Part shown: positions 34,763-46,468 of the stretch, one piece after another
Position numbering within the stretch: the stretch's first letter is position 1
How the letters are laid out: every line of letters starts with the position of its first letter
NCBI RefSeq assembly: GCF_933775445.1
Contig: NC_065878.1
Span: 17,929,395-17,993,394, forward strand
Direction: 5' to 3'
DNA from: Argentina anserina
Lineage: Eukaryota; Streptophyta; Magnoliopsida; Rosales; Rosaceae
Length of the DNA: 64,000 bases
Position numbers and translations under genes: made by a program
The notes under the pieces: model-generated
Told to the model about the DNA's origin: nothing
The model's database searches: none
The model's input: only the letters and a program-made list of their open reading frames with translations

Positions 34763-34929
34763 GGCAGAAATGAAGGGTCTGGGAGTTTCAGAGGTTGAAG
34801 AAGAAAGGGTTTAGGTTTTAATGAAACGCTGCGTTTTAATTGGGACGACGTCGTTTTGGTTATCCTATAAAAAGATATAGGCACTAGGTTGAGAGCGAGT
34901 GGATTTTGTATTTGTGGAGGAAGGTAGAG
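34763..34929. promoter_or_regulatory. Short divergent promoter between the PPR and ureidoglycolate lyase-like genes
   Basis: Only 167 bp separate the two ATGs. A perfect palindrome, ACGACGTCGT, lies at 34845-34854 within ggacgacgtcgttttgg. A TATA-like word (tataaaaaga at 34866) is suitably placed for the plus-strand gene. No TATA is obvious for the PPR gene. Confidence 0.6.
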
Positions 34930-35793
34930 ATGGAGGAGGTGAGGAGTGTGAAGGTGAAGGTGGTTGAAGCGACGCCGGAGACGTTTGGGGAGTATGGTCA
35001 GGTTGTGGAGGCCTCGCCCGATGGTGATGAGTTTGGTCCTAAGGATGCTCAGCTGGACCTTAGCCGTGGAGTTCCCAGGTAACATAGAACAAAAAGAATA
35101 GTTAAAATGAGGAATTTGGTAACTGAATTTTGGTTTATGGATTAGAATCATTAGATTGAGTTTGTGAAAATTGGGTTTTGATCAATTTGGTGACTTGATC
35201 AAGAGTATTGATTGACATGGAGCATGGTGAATGTAATGGAGTTCAGTGTGACAATATAACATGTTAGATTATAGGGACGATAGTTTGAAGTTTTCTGTTT
35301 TTTTTTTTTGTATAGGTTTTATATAATGCACCTTGAAGATCGGCCGCTGAAGTTAACCAACATTACTCACCACGCAAGCGTCACGCAGTGTCTTGGGGCC
35401 ATTGGCGGCCATGATTGGTATCTCGGAATTGCTAAGCCTTCTATTGTGGAAGAGAAGGGGGTCAATGTGGTGAAGTCTGGTTGTGCTTCTGGTCATTACT
35501 ATGTGCCTCCTTCTGTCGAGGATGTTCGCGTTTTCAAGATCACAGGTAGCAAATTTGTGAAGCTTAATAAGGGGACATGGCACGCAGGGCCTTTGTTCAG
35601 GGCGGAGAGTATGGACTTCTACAATCTGGAGCTCAGCAATACCAATGTGAGTTTGTGCTTTTCGTTCACTTCTTTAAGGCAAATCTGAATTTAGAATGCA
35701 TTTTGATACGACCAGTTCTCATTGCAGGTGGTTGATCACACATTACATGACTTCGTGAAGCAAAATGGTGTAGAGTTTGTAATAGACGAGTAG
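34930..35793 (+). CDS. Ureidoglycolate lyase/hydrolase-domain (AllA-like) protein
   Basis: Three exons, 34930-35078, 35316-35646 and 35728-35793, join in frame with GT-AG introns to 181 residues. Start MEEVRSVKVKVVEATPETFG, middle FYIMHLEDRPLKLTNITHHA, VTQCLGAIGGHDWYL and KLNKGTWHAGPLF fit the cupin-like ureidoglycolate lyase family (AllA, PF04115). In bacteria this enzyme splits ureidoglycolate to glyoxylate and urea. In plants the established ureidoglycolate enzyme is an unrelated amidohydrolase (UAH), so the substrate of this plant protein is not certain. No targeting peptide is visible, suggesting the cytosol. Confidence 0.92.
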
Positions 35794-35852
35794 CTGTAAT
35801 TTTATGGTTCTTGTTCAACTTGTGAACTTGTTTCAGAGTAAATACTTGCTAG

Positions 35853-36552
35853 CAATGTTCTAAAACTCGGTCAACTCGGCCGAGTACTCGGCGAGTACTC
35901 GGTACTCGGCTAGTTACTGAGGCGATTTTGACCTACTCAGTGCTTCTACTCGGCGGGAAGAAAATCGGCCGAGTACTCGGTCCAACTCGGTCCAACTCGG
36001 CCAACTCGGGTCCAACTCGGTCAGAAAAAAAAAACAAGATTTTAGGGTTGTTTCGGATCTTCATAGTGAAAGGGTTAGAGAGGAATCGGGAGTGGATAGT
36101 GGCTTAGAGCCTAGGAGAGTTCCTAGAATCCAAGAAATTAGGGAACTTGATGAGGATGATTTTATATCTGATGATGAAGAGGAAAAAGATGACTTGAGTT
36201 TTGATTTTGAGTCGGATTCGGAGGGAGTACAAGATAGATATGGAGAAGAAGAATTTGAGGCATAGTTACATATGCTTGGGATTGTTTGCAAGAATTGAAT
36301 TTGGTTTGCTTTTATTACTTATGTTATTGTAATGGACTAATGGTTGTTTTTATTTTTTTGACATTATTATCTCTTAAATATTGTAATATTTTATGGACTA
36401 TTTTTATTATTTTGGACATTATATATTAGATTATATGTTTTAAAAATAAATAAAAATCCAGAAATTAGAGTCCGAGTACTCCCCGAGTACTCCTCTACTC
36501 GCTACTCACCAGCCGGCCGACCGACTACCGAGTAGCGAGTTTTAGAACCTTG
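35853..36552 (+). mobile_element. hAT element, 700 bp, internally deleted
   Basis: A perfect 8-bp target duplication, cttgctag, flanks it (35845-35852 and 36553-36560). Its ends are CAATGTTCTAAAACTCG and, as reverse complement of the right end, CAAGGTTCTAAAACTCG. Both subterminal regions are packed with ACTCGG/CCGAGT words. These features identify a hAT superfamily element. It lies 60 bp downstream of the ureidoglycolate lyase-like stop codon. Confidence 0.9.
36049..36265 (+). pseudogene. Remnant of a hAT transposase C-terminus
   Basis: Inside the hAT element an open plus-strand frame ends at a TAG at 36263-36265. It contains RRVPRIQEIRELDEDDF followed by a strongly acidic tail (ISDDEEEKDDLSFDFESD). 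This resembles the tail that follows the dimerisation region in plant hAT transposases. The rest of the transposase is missing, which explains the small size of the element. Confidence 0.6.
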
Positions 36553-36988
36553 CTTGCTAGTTACCCGCAAGTACTAAAAATATTGTGTAATCACTTTAAG
36601 TGAGTCTGAATTACCTAGTTGAGCAGAGCAAGGTCTGTGTAGACTTCTGATACTCGAACCCGCGTGAATATCAGTTCATGAGTTCATCCTCTTACGTAAG
36701 CTAGGATTTAGGAGTTCATAGGAATTCGTAACCTATAAAGACAGAAATGGAAGACATAATAGTGAAATGGTACAGTTTAGAAGGTATTTCATATAAATTC
36801 TTATGAAACGGTACATACAAAACTGAATGACTATTGAAGACAATAATGTTACAGCATCACAAACACTTCATGAATTCTATGAAACAATTGTTCTACAGAG
36901 TTGAGCACATATAATTACTCCAAACATGCGATAACAGTATCTTGGTGGATCTGCCAAGGTTGCAAGAGCTTGAACTTCCATAACATAA

Positions 36989-39900
36989 CTAATCACCTCC
37001 CATCATCTGCAAAGTGATCAATAGATTCACAAACCAATGAGAATGCTGCTAATCATATTATGAACAATCTTCTGGATGAGTAAAACTACATTTTGTCTTA
37101 AACATTAAAAATTTCCTAAGCTGTCCTACAAAATTACAATTGATCAACAATCATGCACCCGATTTCAAGTAAAGGTTATTAGGTAAAATGACTGCGGGGA
37201 ATGCATAAGCACCTTAAAGATCTCCCCAAACATTCCCATTCCTTGTAGCGGATTTTTGCGCCTTACTCCATAAAACTTCTCTGCAATTTCATCTAGCAAC
37301 TGAACCATAACTTTTTGGTTAGATTGGTTAGAATATCCTAATTGAACAGACCAAAGGGGCTAAAGGCCATTAGGCAATATATGGCATTGAAAAACTATAG
37401 GCTTTATCTAAGAATAAAAGAGTGAACACAACCCAGTGAGTAACACAATTCATATCAAAAGTGAAGAGATACCACATGTTCTAACACAGCACAATTACAC
37501 ACCTCGTGAAATGTAGGCTCTCTGTCTATGGTTGATTTAAAATTCGATCTCAACATATTAAAAAGTGGAAAAGCATCTCTCAGCATCCTGCATCCAGAAC
37601 AATATTCAGAGCAAGTCAATCTACCATCCTCATGCCATAGAGAACAATGATACATGTTCCTGGTATTATTTCATAAACTCATAGTATATTTATATAGGAA
37701 GCCTAAGGAAAATAAATGATCTACAAAGAGGGGAAAGGCTTCAACTGATTTAAAGGTAAAAGGGAAAAGAGAACATACGTTTCCAAAAGAAAAATAATGA
37801 ACTGCATCAAGTCGGATTTAGGAAATTCAAGCTGCTTGGCTTCTACTTGTTTTTTAATCTCATCCATGAGAACATTGGCATCTCTCAGGTTACCTAAAGC
37901 CACAAACCTATAAAAACAAGAAAGATATATTAGCATTCCAATGAGGATAAGCTGGCAAAAGCAATATATTTGATCAATATCAAAACAATACAATAGGACA
38001 TGAGAAATTAGCAGCTAATTCATCAAGAATCTCCTCAATGTTGAGTATGAAAAGATTCCTTTCTCCAACAAGGATTTGAGGGGTATCTGTTTGAGAGACC
38101 AAGATGGAAAAGGCCAAAACCATCGAAATTTTACAGAGGAACTTCACATTCTTAGTGTGATAAAAGAATAGCTAAAGGTCAATTGGGTCAGGGAGAAATT
38201 AAATCCCAAAACGGCATCTACTGAAACTGACTTAGATTTGAAGAAGGGCACTTCTCATTTTGTAAGGTTAAAGTCGCGGCTGAAAATAGTTGAAACTTTC
38301 ATAACCATGAAATGAGGATATAGCATAATTTTTTTCACTCAAGTAAATCAAAGATGTCGATGGGAACACTAAATACATCATACAAGTGCGTTAGTTATAG
38401 ATATCTTACATTAAAACTCCCCTTGCAATGGCCACATCATCTTCCCCTGGATAGCACTGCATGGTCACAAGGTATGAACAGCTTATAATCCATAAAAAAA
38501 AAAGGTACCAAAAAGAAAGACTGCACCAGACAGGATTAAGTTCAACAGACCGATAACTAAGGCTTGCTACAGTACATATATCTAATGTTGATTGTTGGAC
38601 TATTCATACAGAAATGCCCACTTTAGAAGAAATTCCAGATTTCGACTTTCCCACATGTGATTCCACATTACAGAATATAATAAAATCATAAATAATATTT
38701 ATTTCAGTAATAAAATAACAAAAGCATTCCAATTTTTCAAATTATAATTTTAAGTGATCCCTTAAGATTTATAAACAGAGAACTTATGATAATGAGAGAA
38801 AAGATTGTCACTTTATATTTAGAAGATTACATCCCATGATGCTAATTATGCTGTACTCAGCTTCTAGCATATCTCTTTCCTAAAAATTTGTGATATATAA
38901 AGGTAATAGGGAAAAAAGACTAACCTTGCCCATAAAATGTACTAAAGTAGAAGCAAATTCTTGAGGGTTGTTTCCTCTGACAAAATGTTGTGCGACTCTA
39001 ACCATGTCCTGCAAAGCAGTTGAGCAGAATATTGGTGCTCATCGTGCAATCACAAAGGGAGCCAAGAGTACGTAAAGCAATAAAATGTGATCTTTTGTTT
39101 CCATCTTCCAAGTTTAAGGACATTAATACACAGGAATTGAAGAATAGTTTATACAGGAGGCAACATTCTTGATCAAGAAATAAAACGACATATATTTCCA
39201 AGTAAAAAATTACTAGGCATGAAAATGGTACTCAAGATGTATGCACTGACAATGTTGAGATACTACACACGCACATACAAGAAAGAAAAATCTTCCTAAG
39301 TAAATGCATAGATATATCACTGCTGTAACTTGTAGTTATGTACTCAGCTGCTACCTACCGCCTCAGGAGATTCAAAGTACATATAGTTAGCTAGCATAAC
39401 ATGTATTTCTGGAGCCCCAGCCCTAGGGGCACCAAACTCCGCAGACCACCTGACATAAGAGAAGAACATCTTAACTCCACATAGAGAGAACAAATTGATA
39501 TTAACGTTTACATTTTACACAAATCAGGAACAAGAAAACGGTGACAAACGCCTCACTTGATAGCCGCTTTAAGGAATGATGAGCATCCTTCAACACATGT
39601 TTTTGCTGTCCCAAGTGTTTCAGAAAGTCGTTGAATGTCATCATCTAAATCCCCTAGCTGCTGTGGCACCGGTATCTTGGGAAACTGCTTATAAATTTTC
39701 CTGACACGAACTAACAGAATAAGTTTGTCATAATTTGGCAAAACATTTGAATAAGCTAGCTTTTCAATCTATCAGATTAATACATCCATACAAATAATGC
39801 CTACTAGAAGAAATAAGTGAGCAACGAAGCGAAATTAAAAGCATTGGATATCACTACAAAACTTAAGATAATCCATCAACCATTCTATTAACATAAGGTA

Positions 39901-40726
39901 ACAACTGACCGAGGGTTTCATCGTCATAACGGAATCTCCCTTTCACAAGTGTTTCCACAAACAAAGAAGCTAACTCAGCCCCACATGTAACCTGAATTTG
40001 CATTCACACATACAACATCAATAACCAGATGTTTGCTGAATTAACTGCCGTATAGCAGGCATAAAATTTAGCCAGCATACAGCTATAACTAACTGATCCT
40101 ATAAGTACAATCACGAGAGCATAACCTGCCCATGTTTCAGCTGAATGCATGCACCCGACTCAAGGATATCCAAAGCCTCAGAAAACCTCTGTGCCGCGAT
40201 ATATCTGCAACAGAAACAAGCACATACTATCAACGCGCACGCTTATTACCATAACCTCTAAGCATGAAAAACAAAATGTACTTCCCAGCAGTCGAAAATT
40301 CAGTCCAGTATGCATAACACTCACCTCGCACTAATTGATTTGTAGAGCTGCTGAGCTCCATAGTAGTTTCCTCCCTCCACAACTTTCTCGAATTTCTCAA
40401 TTTGCTGCATAACATAAATCCACGCTGCATTATTTTCTTCCTAGTTTTCGTACAACAACAAGAAATAGCTCTAATTCAAAAACAAAACACTAATCCTGAT
40501 CATCACCTCCAACGCAGTCACGAATCGTAATCTAAGAACACACTTGTTATGCTAAATCAATACGTTTCTAATAATCGGAGAATCAAAACCGAGAGTACAG
40601 CTAAATAAAGATTTAATCTTCTTCATGGAAACTCTGACTAAATCGAGTATGGAGAATTCGAATTGAGATTTGGATTACCTCTTGAGCTGGAGGAAGTGTG
40701 CCGCGTTTGGCTCTCTCCTTCGACAT
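36989..40726 (-). CDS. GET4: GET4 homologue (Golgi-to-ER traffic protein 4)
   Basis: Twelve exons join without a frame break: 40726-40679, 40404-40325, 40204-40126, 39991-39910, 39710-39557, 39449-39359, 39008-38925, 38456-38410, 37907-37779, 37587-37503, 37299-37213 and 37006-36989, giving 327 residues. Diagnostic phrases are [56 protein letters not shown] and [20 protein letters not shown]. The length matches plant GET4 (about 324). GET4 is an alpha-helical repeat protein in the cytosol that, with GET5/BAG6-type partners, passes tail-anchored membrane proteins to GET3 for insertion into the ER. The last exon encodes only MMGGD. A (GA)n tract lies in the 5' leader. Confidence 0.95.
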
Positions 40727-40761
40727 GATCTCTCGTTTTTTTTCTGGGTTTTGCGGAGCTC

Positions 40762-40765
<4 letters not shown>

Positions 40766-40806
<41 letters not shown>
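40766..40806. repeat. (GA)n microsatellite in the GET4 leader
   Basis: About 20 GA units, 40-80 bp upstream of the GET4 ATG. In the transcript it reads as (TC)n. Confidence 0.9.
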
Positions 40807-40810
<4 letters not shown>

Positions 40811-41545
40811 AGTAGTAGCAGAGCTCGTAGTAAATAAAAGAGTTTTAAACTTTTTTATAACGAATTTTAGTGGGACCTGGTGATTTCGGGCGGGTCGGGG
40901 TTTTACTCAATGTGGGTATTTAACTGTTTTCTTTGGAGAAGAAAAAATAGTAATAGCCAAAAACACACACAAGGGTCAAATTGCCGCCACCGGAGTTGTA
41001 TCGGAGCTTCGAATCGTCTCCGGCTGCTTCTTAGAGAGGTGAATTGGTCTCTGTGTTACGATTGTTGAGGTTCTGCTTTTGTGGGTTTTATTGGTTTTGG
41101 GATGGCACGCCACGTGTTTGTGAAAATGTCTGAGTGAAAATGATGGGGGTTGAAGGGTGAGTGTTGATGATAGTTGGTCATGATTTCATTGTGCAACTGT
41201 TGGATTGTATACTCTAATCAAGTTTCAATATTGTTTCATTTGCATCCAGAATCCTTCTTTTACTACCAAGCTCTTAAATTTCATATACTACCTGTATGAA
41301 TATCTTGGTTTATGTAACTGTTCTGTTGTGTTTGCACTTGTATAGATTTGAGAAATGGTTATATAGAATTTGAAATTTTCGTATTGCACTTGCTCAAAGT
41401 TTAGTCTGTTTAGTCTGTTTTTACCATGGAGTTTGGAAAATTGGTCTATGAGTGAGCTGATTCGTGATGAGAAATTACTTGGTTTATGATGCAGGGTGGG
41501 GAGATTATAAAAAGGTTTGTATAATCTAGAGGGGTTTTGTTGGAA

Positions 41546-42316
41546 ATGAGTGCCGAAGCTTTGCAAGTTGCTAAGGCGTACCGCCACCTTCTCAAAGCTG
41601 TGAAGAACCACGTCGCAAAAGAAGACGCCAAGCGGCATTTCAGAGATTATGTGACTGAAGAGTTTAGGAACAACGGAAAACTGTCGGATCTGTCTTCTAT
41701 CCAGCAGAAGATTAAGCTAGCCCGTGATTACACTTTTCTTCTCAACAGTGTGCATCACCACAAAGTATTCCTTTGAGGCTTTGATTCATTATGATAGAAT
41801 AGACTGATGTTTCTTTATATTGGTTTGGCTGCTTGCTTGCTCCCTAATAGCTGTTTTCTTTTCAAGAAATCAAATTTATATATTTCATATCAGTATTCTG
41901 TATACTCAAAACACAGGAATATGTTCTCGGTTTACAGCAAGTGACATGGAGAAGTTAACTCCTCTAATGACATGAAACAATAGTGAAATATAATTGAATG
42001 AAAATCAAAACAGTTTACATTTGTGATGGTACATAAGTTTTCTCAGTAATCTTTTCCATGCTAAGTAACAGCGTTTGTCAACTGTGTGACTACTTCCTAG
42101 TATCTAGTAGTTTCCTTTCCTTTGAATTTTTCTATCTAAGAGGTGATACTAGAACTTTCTGATCTATCTTAAAAGGCCTCTGATTTCTGTAAATGTGTGC
42201 AGGACCTATTGTTCTCATACAACATAGCCGTGGACAGATCAGATGAAATGAAAAGAGTACTTGGAAAGTCGGCTGCAAGTGTTGGTCTCCAACTTCCAGA
42301 AGTTTACCAGCCTTGA
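41546..42316 (+). CDS. FMC1-like protein (mitochondrial ATP synthase assembly, LYR-type)
   Basis: Two exons, 41546-41764 and 42203-42316, give 110 residues. The start MSAEALQVAKAYRHLLKAVK resembles the LYR/FMC1 fold, then KLARDYTFLLNSVHHHK, and the second exon ends KSAASVGLQLPEVYQP, matching the conserved SA..VGL.LP end of the FMC1/C7orf55 family. In yeast Fmc1 assists assembly of F1 ATP synthase; in mammals it partners ATPAF2. The plant role is inferred. An upstream non-coding exon near 40980-41040 followed by an intron ending at about 41495 (gatgcag) is likely. GET4 lies divergently about 0.8 kb away. Confidence 0.85.
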
Positions 42317-44055
42317 TTCTATTTCAGCAAAATATATGCCTCCACCCAACTATCACCTATGTAAGCTGGGAATGAAGCGCTATTCAAGAACTAGTGTTGT
42401 TTGCTGCCAACAACTGCGCGCAAGGAACAATCTTTTTGAGTGCGTATCTATCCTTGCAAAATAAATTCTTTTTTAGCAATTGAATTGATAGTCTATAGTC
42501 TGTACTCCGTAATACTTTTCTAAGTGGTGAAGCTTTTTCAATTTAAAATCTGTGTCCAATAATATGCTCTATAAAATCTGTGTTTTACGGCAAGATTTCC
42601 TTTATTCTTTTTGTTGTTTCTTTTTGCTGCAGTAAAGATATTCAATCTAATCAATGAAAATCTATAAGCTTTTCTGATGTTAAAAACAAGGCCGACTTCG
42701 CAGCTTAAACAAGCAAATGGGAAGGCACCCTTCTTTTTTTTGGTCAATGGAAGGCACCCTTATACTTGTAATCTTGGTGTATTTAGTAATCATGCAATCT
42801 AAAAGCTAAGATAACATCTTACCAACAAAAATAATGAAACTTCGGGCACATATATAATCCCTGTGCAGCAGAAGCTTTAACTTTGCAGTAAATAGGCATT
42901 GCTCCCCCAACGCTAAATCGAACTCCAGTAATAGTTATGTACATAACATTACCCTAAACAAAACTCCAGTAATAGCTATGTACACAATTACCCTAAGGCC
43001 TCTGTCAATCCCCGACGGGACGTAGCTGAGAATGAGGGACAGCTATGTCAGCAATACACCACACTTCATCGATTGTTTGGTTGAAAACAATATCAGGAGT
43101 CTCAGGAGCCACAGGAACTGCAGGCCTGCTTTGTTTACAGCAGACATATCAAGAAGTTCCTTATCGATACAGTGAAACTAGCTTTCTCTTTTGCAATATC
43201 CAGGCAACAGGAATTTATACTTGTTTGGATTCGCCAGGAGATAGGATGTTCTTCCAACCGTCCCATAAACCAAACAAGTATAAACAAGTATAGGAATTTA
43301 TACGCATCATCATCATCGACCAAAATGCTCAAAGGGAAAAACAACAGATTCCCGCGGCAGATTCAGTTCTCTCGAGATGTCTCACCTTTAGTAAGCAGTT
43401 AAAAGCTGAATCCTTTTCGATCTGTGAAAGGGAGACAAGTGAGACATGTTTAATTTGAAACTCTTTTTGTTAGGGTTTCTTAATAATGAAACTACATAGA
43501 TAATGAATCCGAAAGAGAATTAAAGTAGGATAACAGAGGTGTGATCAAGGACTGATGCATCATGAGAAAAGAATCAGAAAATTTTGATATTCAGATTTCA
43601 GAGTTTGTTTTTTTCTAAAGTGGAAATTAAAAGAAAAACTGTAAGAAGAAAAAAAGGATTGTATTTCCTATCTTGATATGTCCGAATTGCCGGAATATCA
43701 TTCCAAAAACATGCATGCATGAATGTTTCTTTCAATGATTTGAGAAATATGAATCACAATGAGTTACGGTAGTTCATATTTCCAATTCTATTAACGTTTT
43801 GTAACACTAGAGATGATCGAATTGGTAAAAATCTATGTGTGGAGCTTGAAAGATTGAAATTACCAACATTTTTACTCTCTAAGTAAAAGTCTAGTTGAAA
43901 TTTCGAGTGGATTTGATTGAAGTGGTTGGCCCTGAAGGAAGAAACGTTATAATCGTGCTAAGGCTTGAATCTGTTAGGTTTGAAGGGTAGGTACCCATAA
44001 GGGTAGGGTAAATCCAGAGAATCCATGAAACCCCAATTGCATGATTTGGATCTCA
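42317..44055. other. Intergenic between FMC1-like and RCI2-like genes
   Basis: No gene supported. A local duplication of about 50 bp near 42915-43000 repeats ctccagtaatag and atgtac. Short reading frames here are in unrelated AT-rich sequence. Confidence 0.5.
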
Positions 44056-44155
44056 CACGTGTTATTGGTGTCAATCTCTCACCCACGTGGCACCCAGGAT
44101 TCTACAGACACCTATGCTAAACATTTTGGATTTTCACTTTTCTATATATATATTA
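44056..44155 (+). promoter_or_regulatory. Promoter of the RCI2-like gene: two G-box/ABRE cores and a TATA box
   Basis: Two CACGTG palindromes lie at 44056-44061 (in acacgtgtt) and 44084-44089 (in cccacgtggca), 28 bp apart. A TATA-like run (tatatata, 44143-44152) is about 90 bp upstream of the ATG. Paired ACGT elements are the usual ABRE arrangement for abscisic-acid response, which fits the cold, salt and drought induction known for RCI2 genes. Confidence 0.7.
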
Positions 44156-44242
44156 TCCAGTGGAACTAGAACTAATTAACTCAGCTCCCATATCTGGATC
44201 TTCTTGAAGCGTAAACATCCTCAACCGACAGAAGCTGTGATC

Positions 44243-44502
44243 ATGGGTTCAGAAACTTTCCTAGAAGTGATCTTGGCTATAATTCTTCCACCAGTCGGGG
44301 TATTCCTTCGTTACGGCTGTGCAGTAAGTCTTCTTTTAGTTACCCTATTCCAAAATCCCATTTAATTAGTTTGGTTAAAAGTTTCATTGATATGTTATTG
44401 GATTGTGGGAAAATGCAGGTAGAGTTCTTGATATGTTTGTTGCTGACAATATTGGGATATATACCAGGGATCATATATGCAATATATGTACTAGTGGGAT
44501 AG
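44243..44502 (+). CDS. RCI2/PMP3-type small membrane protein, 54 aa
   Basis: Two exons, 44243-44323 (27 codons) and 44419-44502, give 54 residues, the usual length for plant RCI2A/B. Two hydrophobic segments, VILAIILPPVGVFLRYGC and ICLLLTILGYIPGIIYAIYV, form a membrane hairpin; the PPVGVFLRYGC and LGYIPGIIYAIY signatures identify the PMP3/UPF0057 family. These plasma-membrane peptides affect membrane potential and salt and cold tolerance. The intron falls after the cysteine-alanine pair, in phase 0. The gene is too short for ordinary open-frame detection. Confidence 0.96.
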
Positions 44503-45757
44503 CTTGTGATGAGGTTTTGAAGGAATAATGGCAACCGCATTGTTGATTTCTCCACTTTGATGATTCTCACTATTATGATCTGTAATCTGGGATCTTAGCT
44601 CAATTTTCGTTGTAAATGTTCTATTTGTTTTTTTTTTTATGTTTTCTGTTAGAATTCTTGTGGCATGCAGAGACTGATCGAATGTGTGTTAATTAAGGAT
44701 AATTTGTTTGGAAAGTATGGTGTATTTTGTGAGCTGCTTGTTTAGATTGGCATCTGGAGAGACTACAATGTGTAGTTGTTCTTACTTCTAAGTTGCTTTA
44801 AATTAGGACCATTGTGCGTGAAACATATTGGAAGTGATGTAATTCCTGATTACTGTGAGAGGATTAATGTTGTGACCTGATAACTTGAGGGGCTGATTTG
44901 ATTGTCAATGGCATTATCAGATCATTCCATGCTTGAAATAAGATTGAACTCATTTGACGCGATAGTGATCAGAGTACCAAATTAGCGAAATAAGAGTTTA
45001 AAATAGATGGAAGGCCTACTTGTGATTGATAGGTACAGGTTAGAACATCTGCAATTATCATACAAATAGAAGAAAAGGTGCACATGTATGTTTTTCTTTG
45101 ATCTGCGATACATCTAGTGGAACAGATGATTGAAATGTTAAGAAGAAATATTGATGGATCGAAATGCTAGAAGGAAATATTGATGGAAATGTTGGGAGGA
45201 AGTATTGGTGGGAAGAAATGTTAGGAAGGAAATATTGGTAGGAACTAGGAAAAATGTCACGGAGGAAATATTGGTTTGTATGAGGTATCAAGTATCAACG
45301 GTGGTATCACTTGTATGCCTCTTCCTATGTTAACCCACTGTGATATTGATTTGACTTCTATACTGGTAGTTCCAACTCCTACCATCCAAAAAAAAATTAA
45401 GACCAGTTTTATAGTATTATATTAGTAATATAACTCTTCCTATTTCTGTCTGAGCAGTCATGCTTCAGGCTACCAGAGGTTTAAACTAGATCGTCATGCA
45501 TTTTGAGTTGCTATATTATCTGAAAATGACACTATATTAGTAATATTACCATTACGGCTTTAGCAATTACCCAGGAGTTGAATTATTGTTAGCAACTTGG
45601 CACTCAAGTTTGTTGCATACCATATTTCAGCTATGAGATTGTGTCTGTTGACCTGATTATCCTAGATGAGTATGATAGCAAACTCATAAGTGCTTATTTC
45701 TTATCAAACTGGTGAATTTTTAAGCCAAATGTTGTAGTTCCATACTAAAGAACTTTG
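44503..45757. other. Intergenic with a short imperfect tandem repeat
   Basis: No gene seen. Around 45135-45275 the word gaaatattg followed by atgga or gtagg recurs about five times at irregular spacing, an old imperfect tandem array. Confidence 0.5.
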
Positions 45758-45760
45758 TTA

Positions 45761-46061
45761 GGACATCTCCAACAGTGTTAGACATTTCAATAGCTAAAAA
45801 TGACTAAAGCCAACATTTAGCTACATTCATATTGGGTTGTACTCCAGCAGTGATAGTTATTTTGAAGTTAATTTAAATTTCAACACATAATATAGTTTAG
45901 TTAGAGTTATTTTATCTCTCTTTCTTAGCTATATTTAGCTAGAGTTTTCAGCTAAAGTTAAATCTAACTTATAAATAGTTAGTCTAATGGAGATAAAAGT
46001 TATCATAAATTTTGTCTAAAAGCTAAATTTTTTCATAACAGCTAGTCTCTTGGAGATGCCC
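45761..46061. mobile_element. Tourist-like MITE, 301 bp
   Basis: Ends are GGACATCTCCAACAG and, as reverse complement of the right end, GGGCATCTCCAAGAG. A TTA target duplication flanks it (45758-45760 and 46062-46064). The AT-rich interior contains words such as agctaaa and ttagct in both orientations and codes for nothing. Confidence 0.82.
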
Positions 46062-46468
46062 TTATGCAGCAAAACTCGGTCACTAGAAATGTGATTGTTC
46101 TACTTATCAGAAATGCAGAGATTCTTTGCTGCCATTGTTTTCACGGCCGCTTGTTAGAAAATGTTTTCTTCACTTAATCAAAAATGAAAAGGAGATTGCT
46201 GCCATTGTGCCCAGTCATAGTTGAACCAAACACCAGGTTCCTAGTAGCGGTGGGAAGTAAGCTGGTGACATGGAATCTTACGAAGTTTTTAAGCTCACGG
46301 ATGGAGCTTAGCAAGGTATTGTTTGTGTGAAATATCATTATCTTGGCTTCCATTCAAGGAAGACCAAATTTTAGAAAACAGAACACAACTGAACATTTGA
46401 CACTTGGTTTACAGAAAGGTTTCAAGCCAAAAGAGTACTGCAATTCTCAGAATATTGCTGGTGACTAA

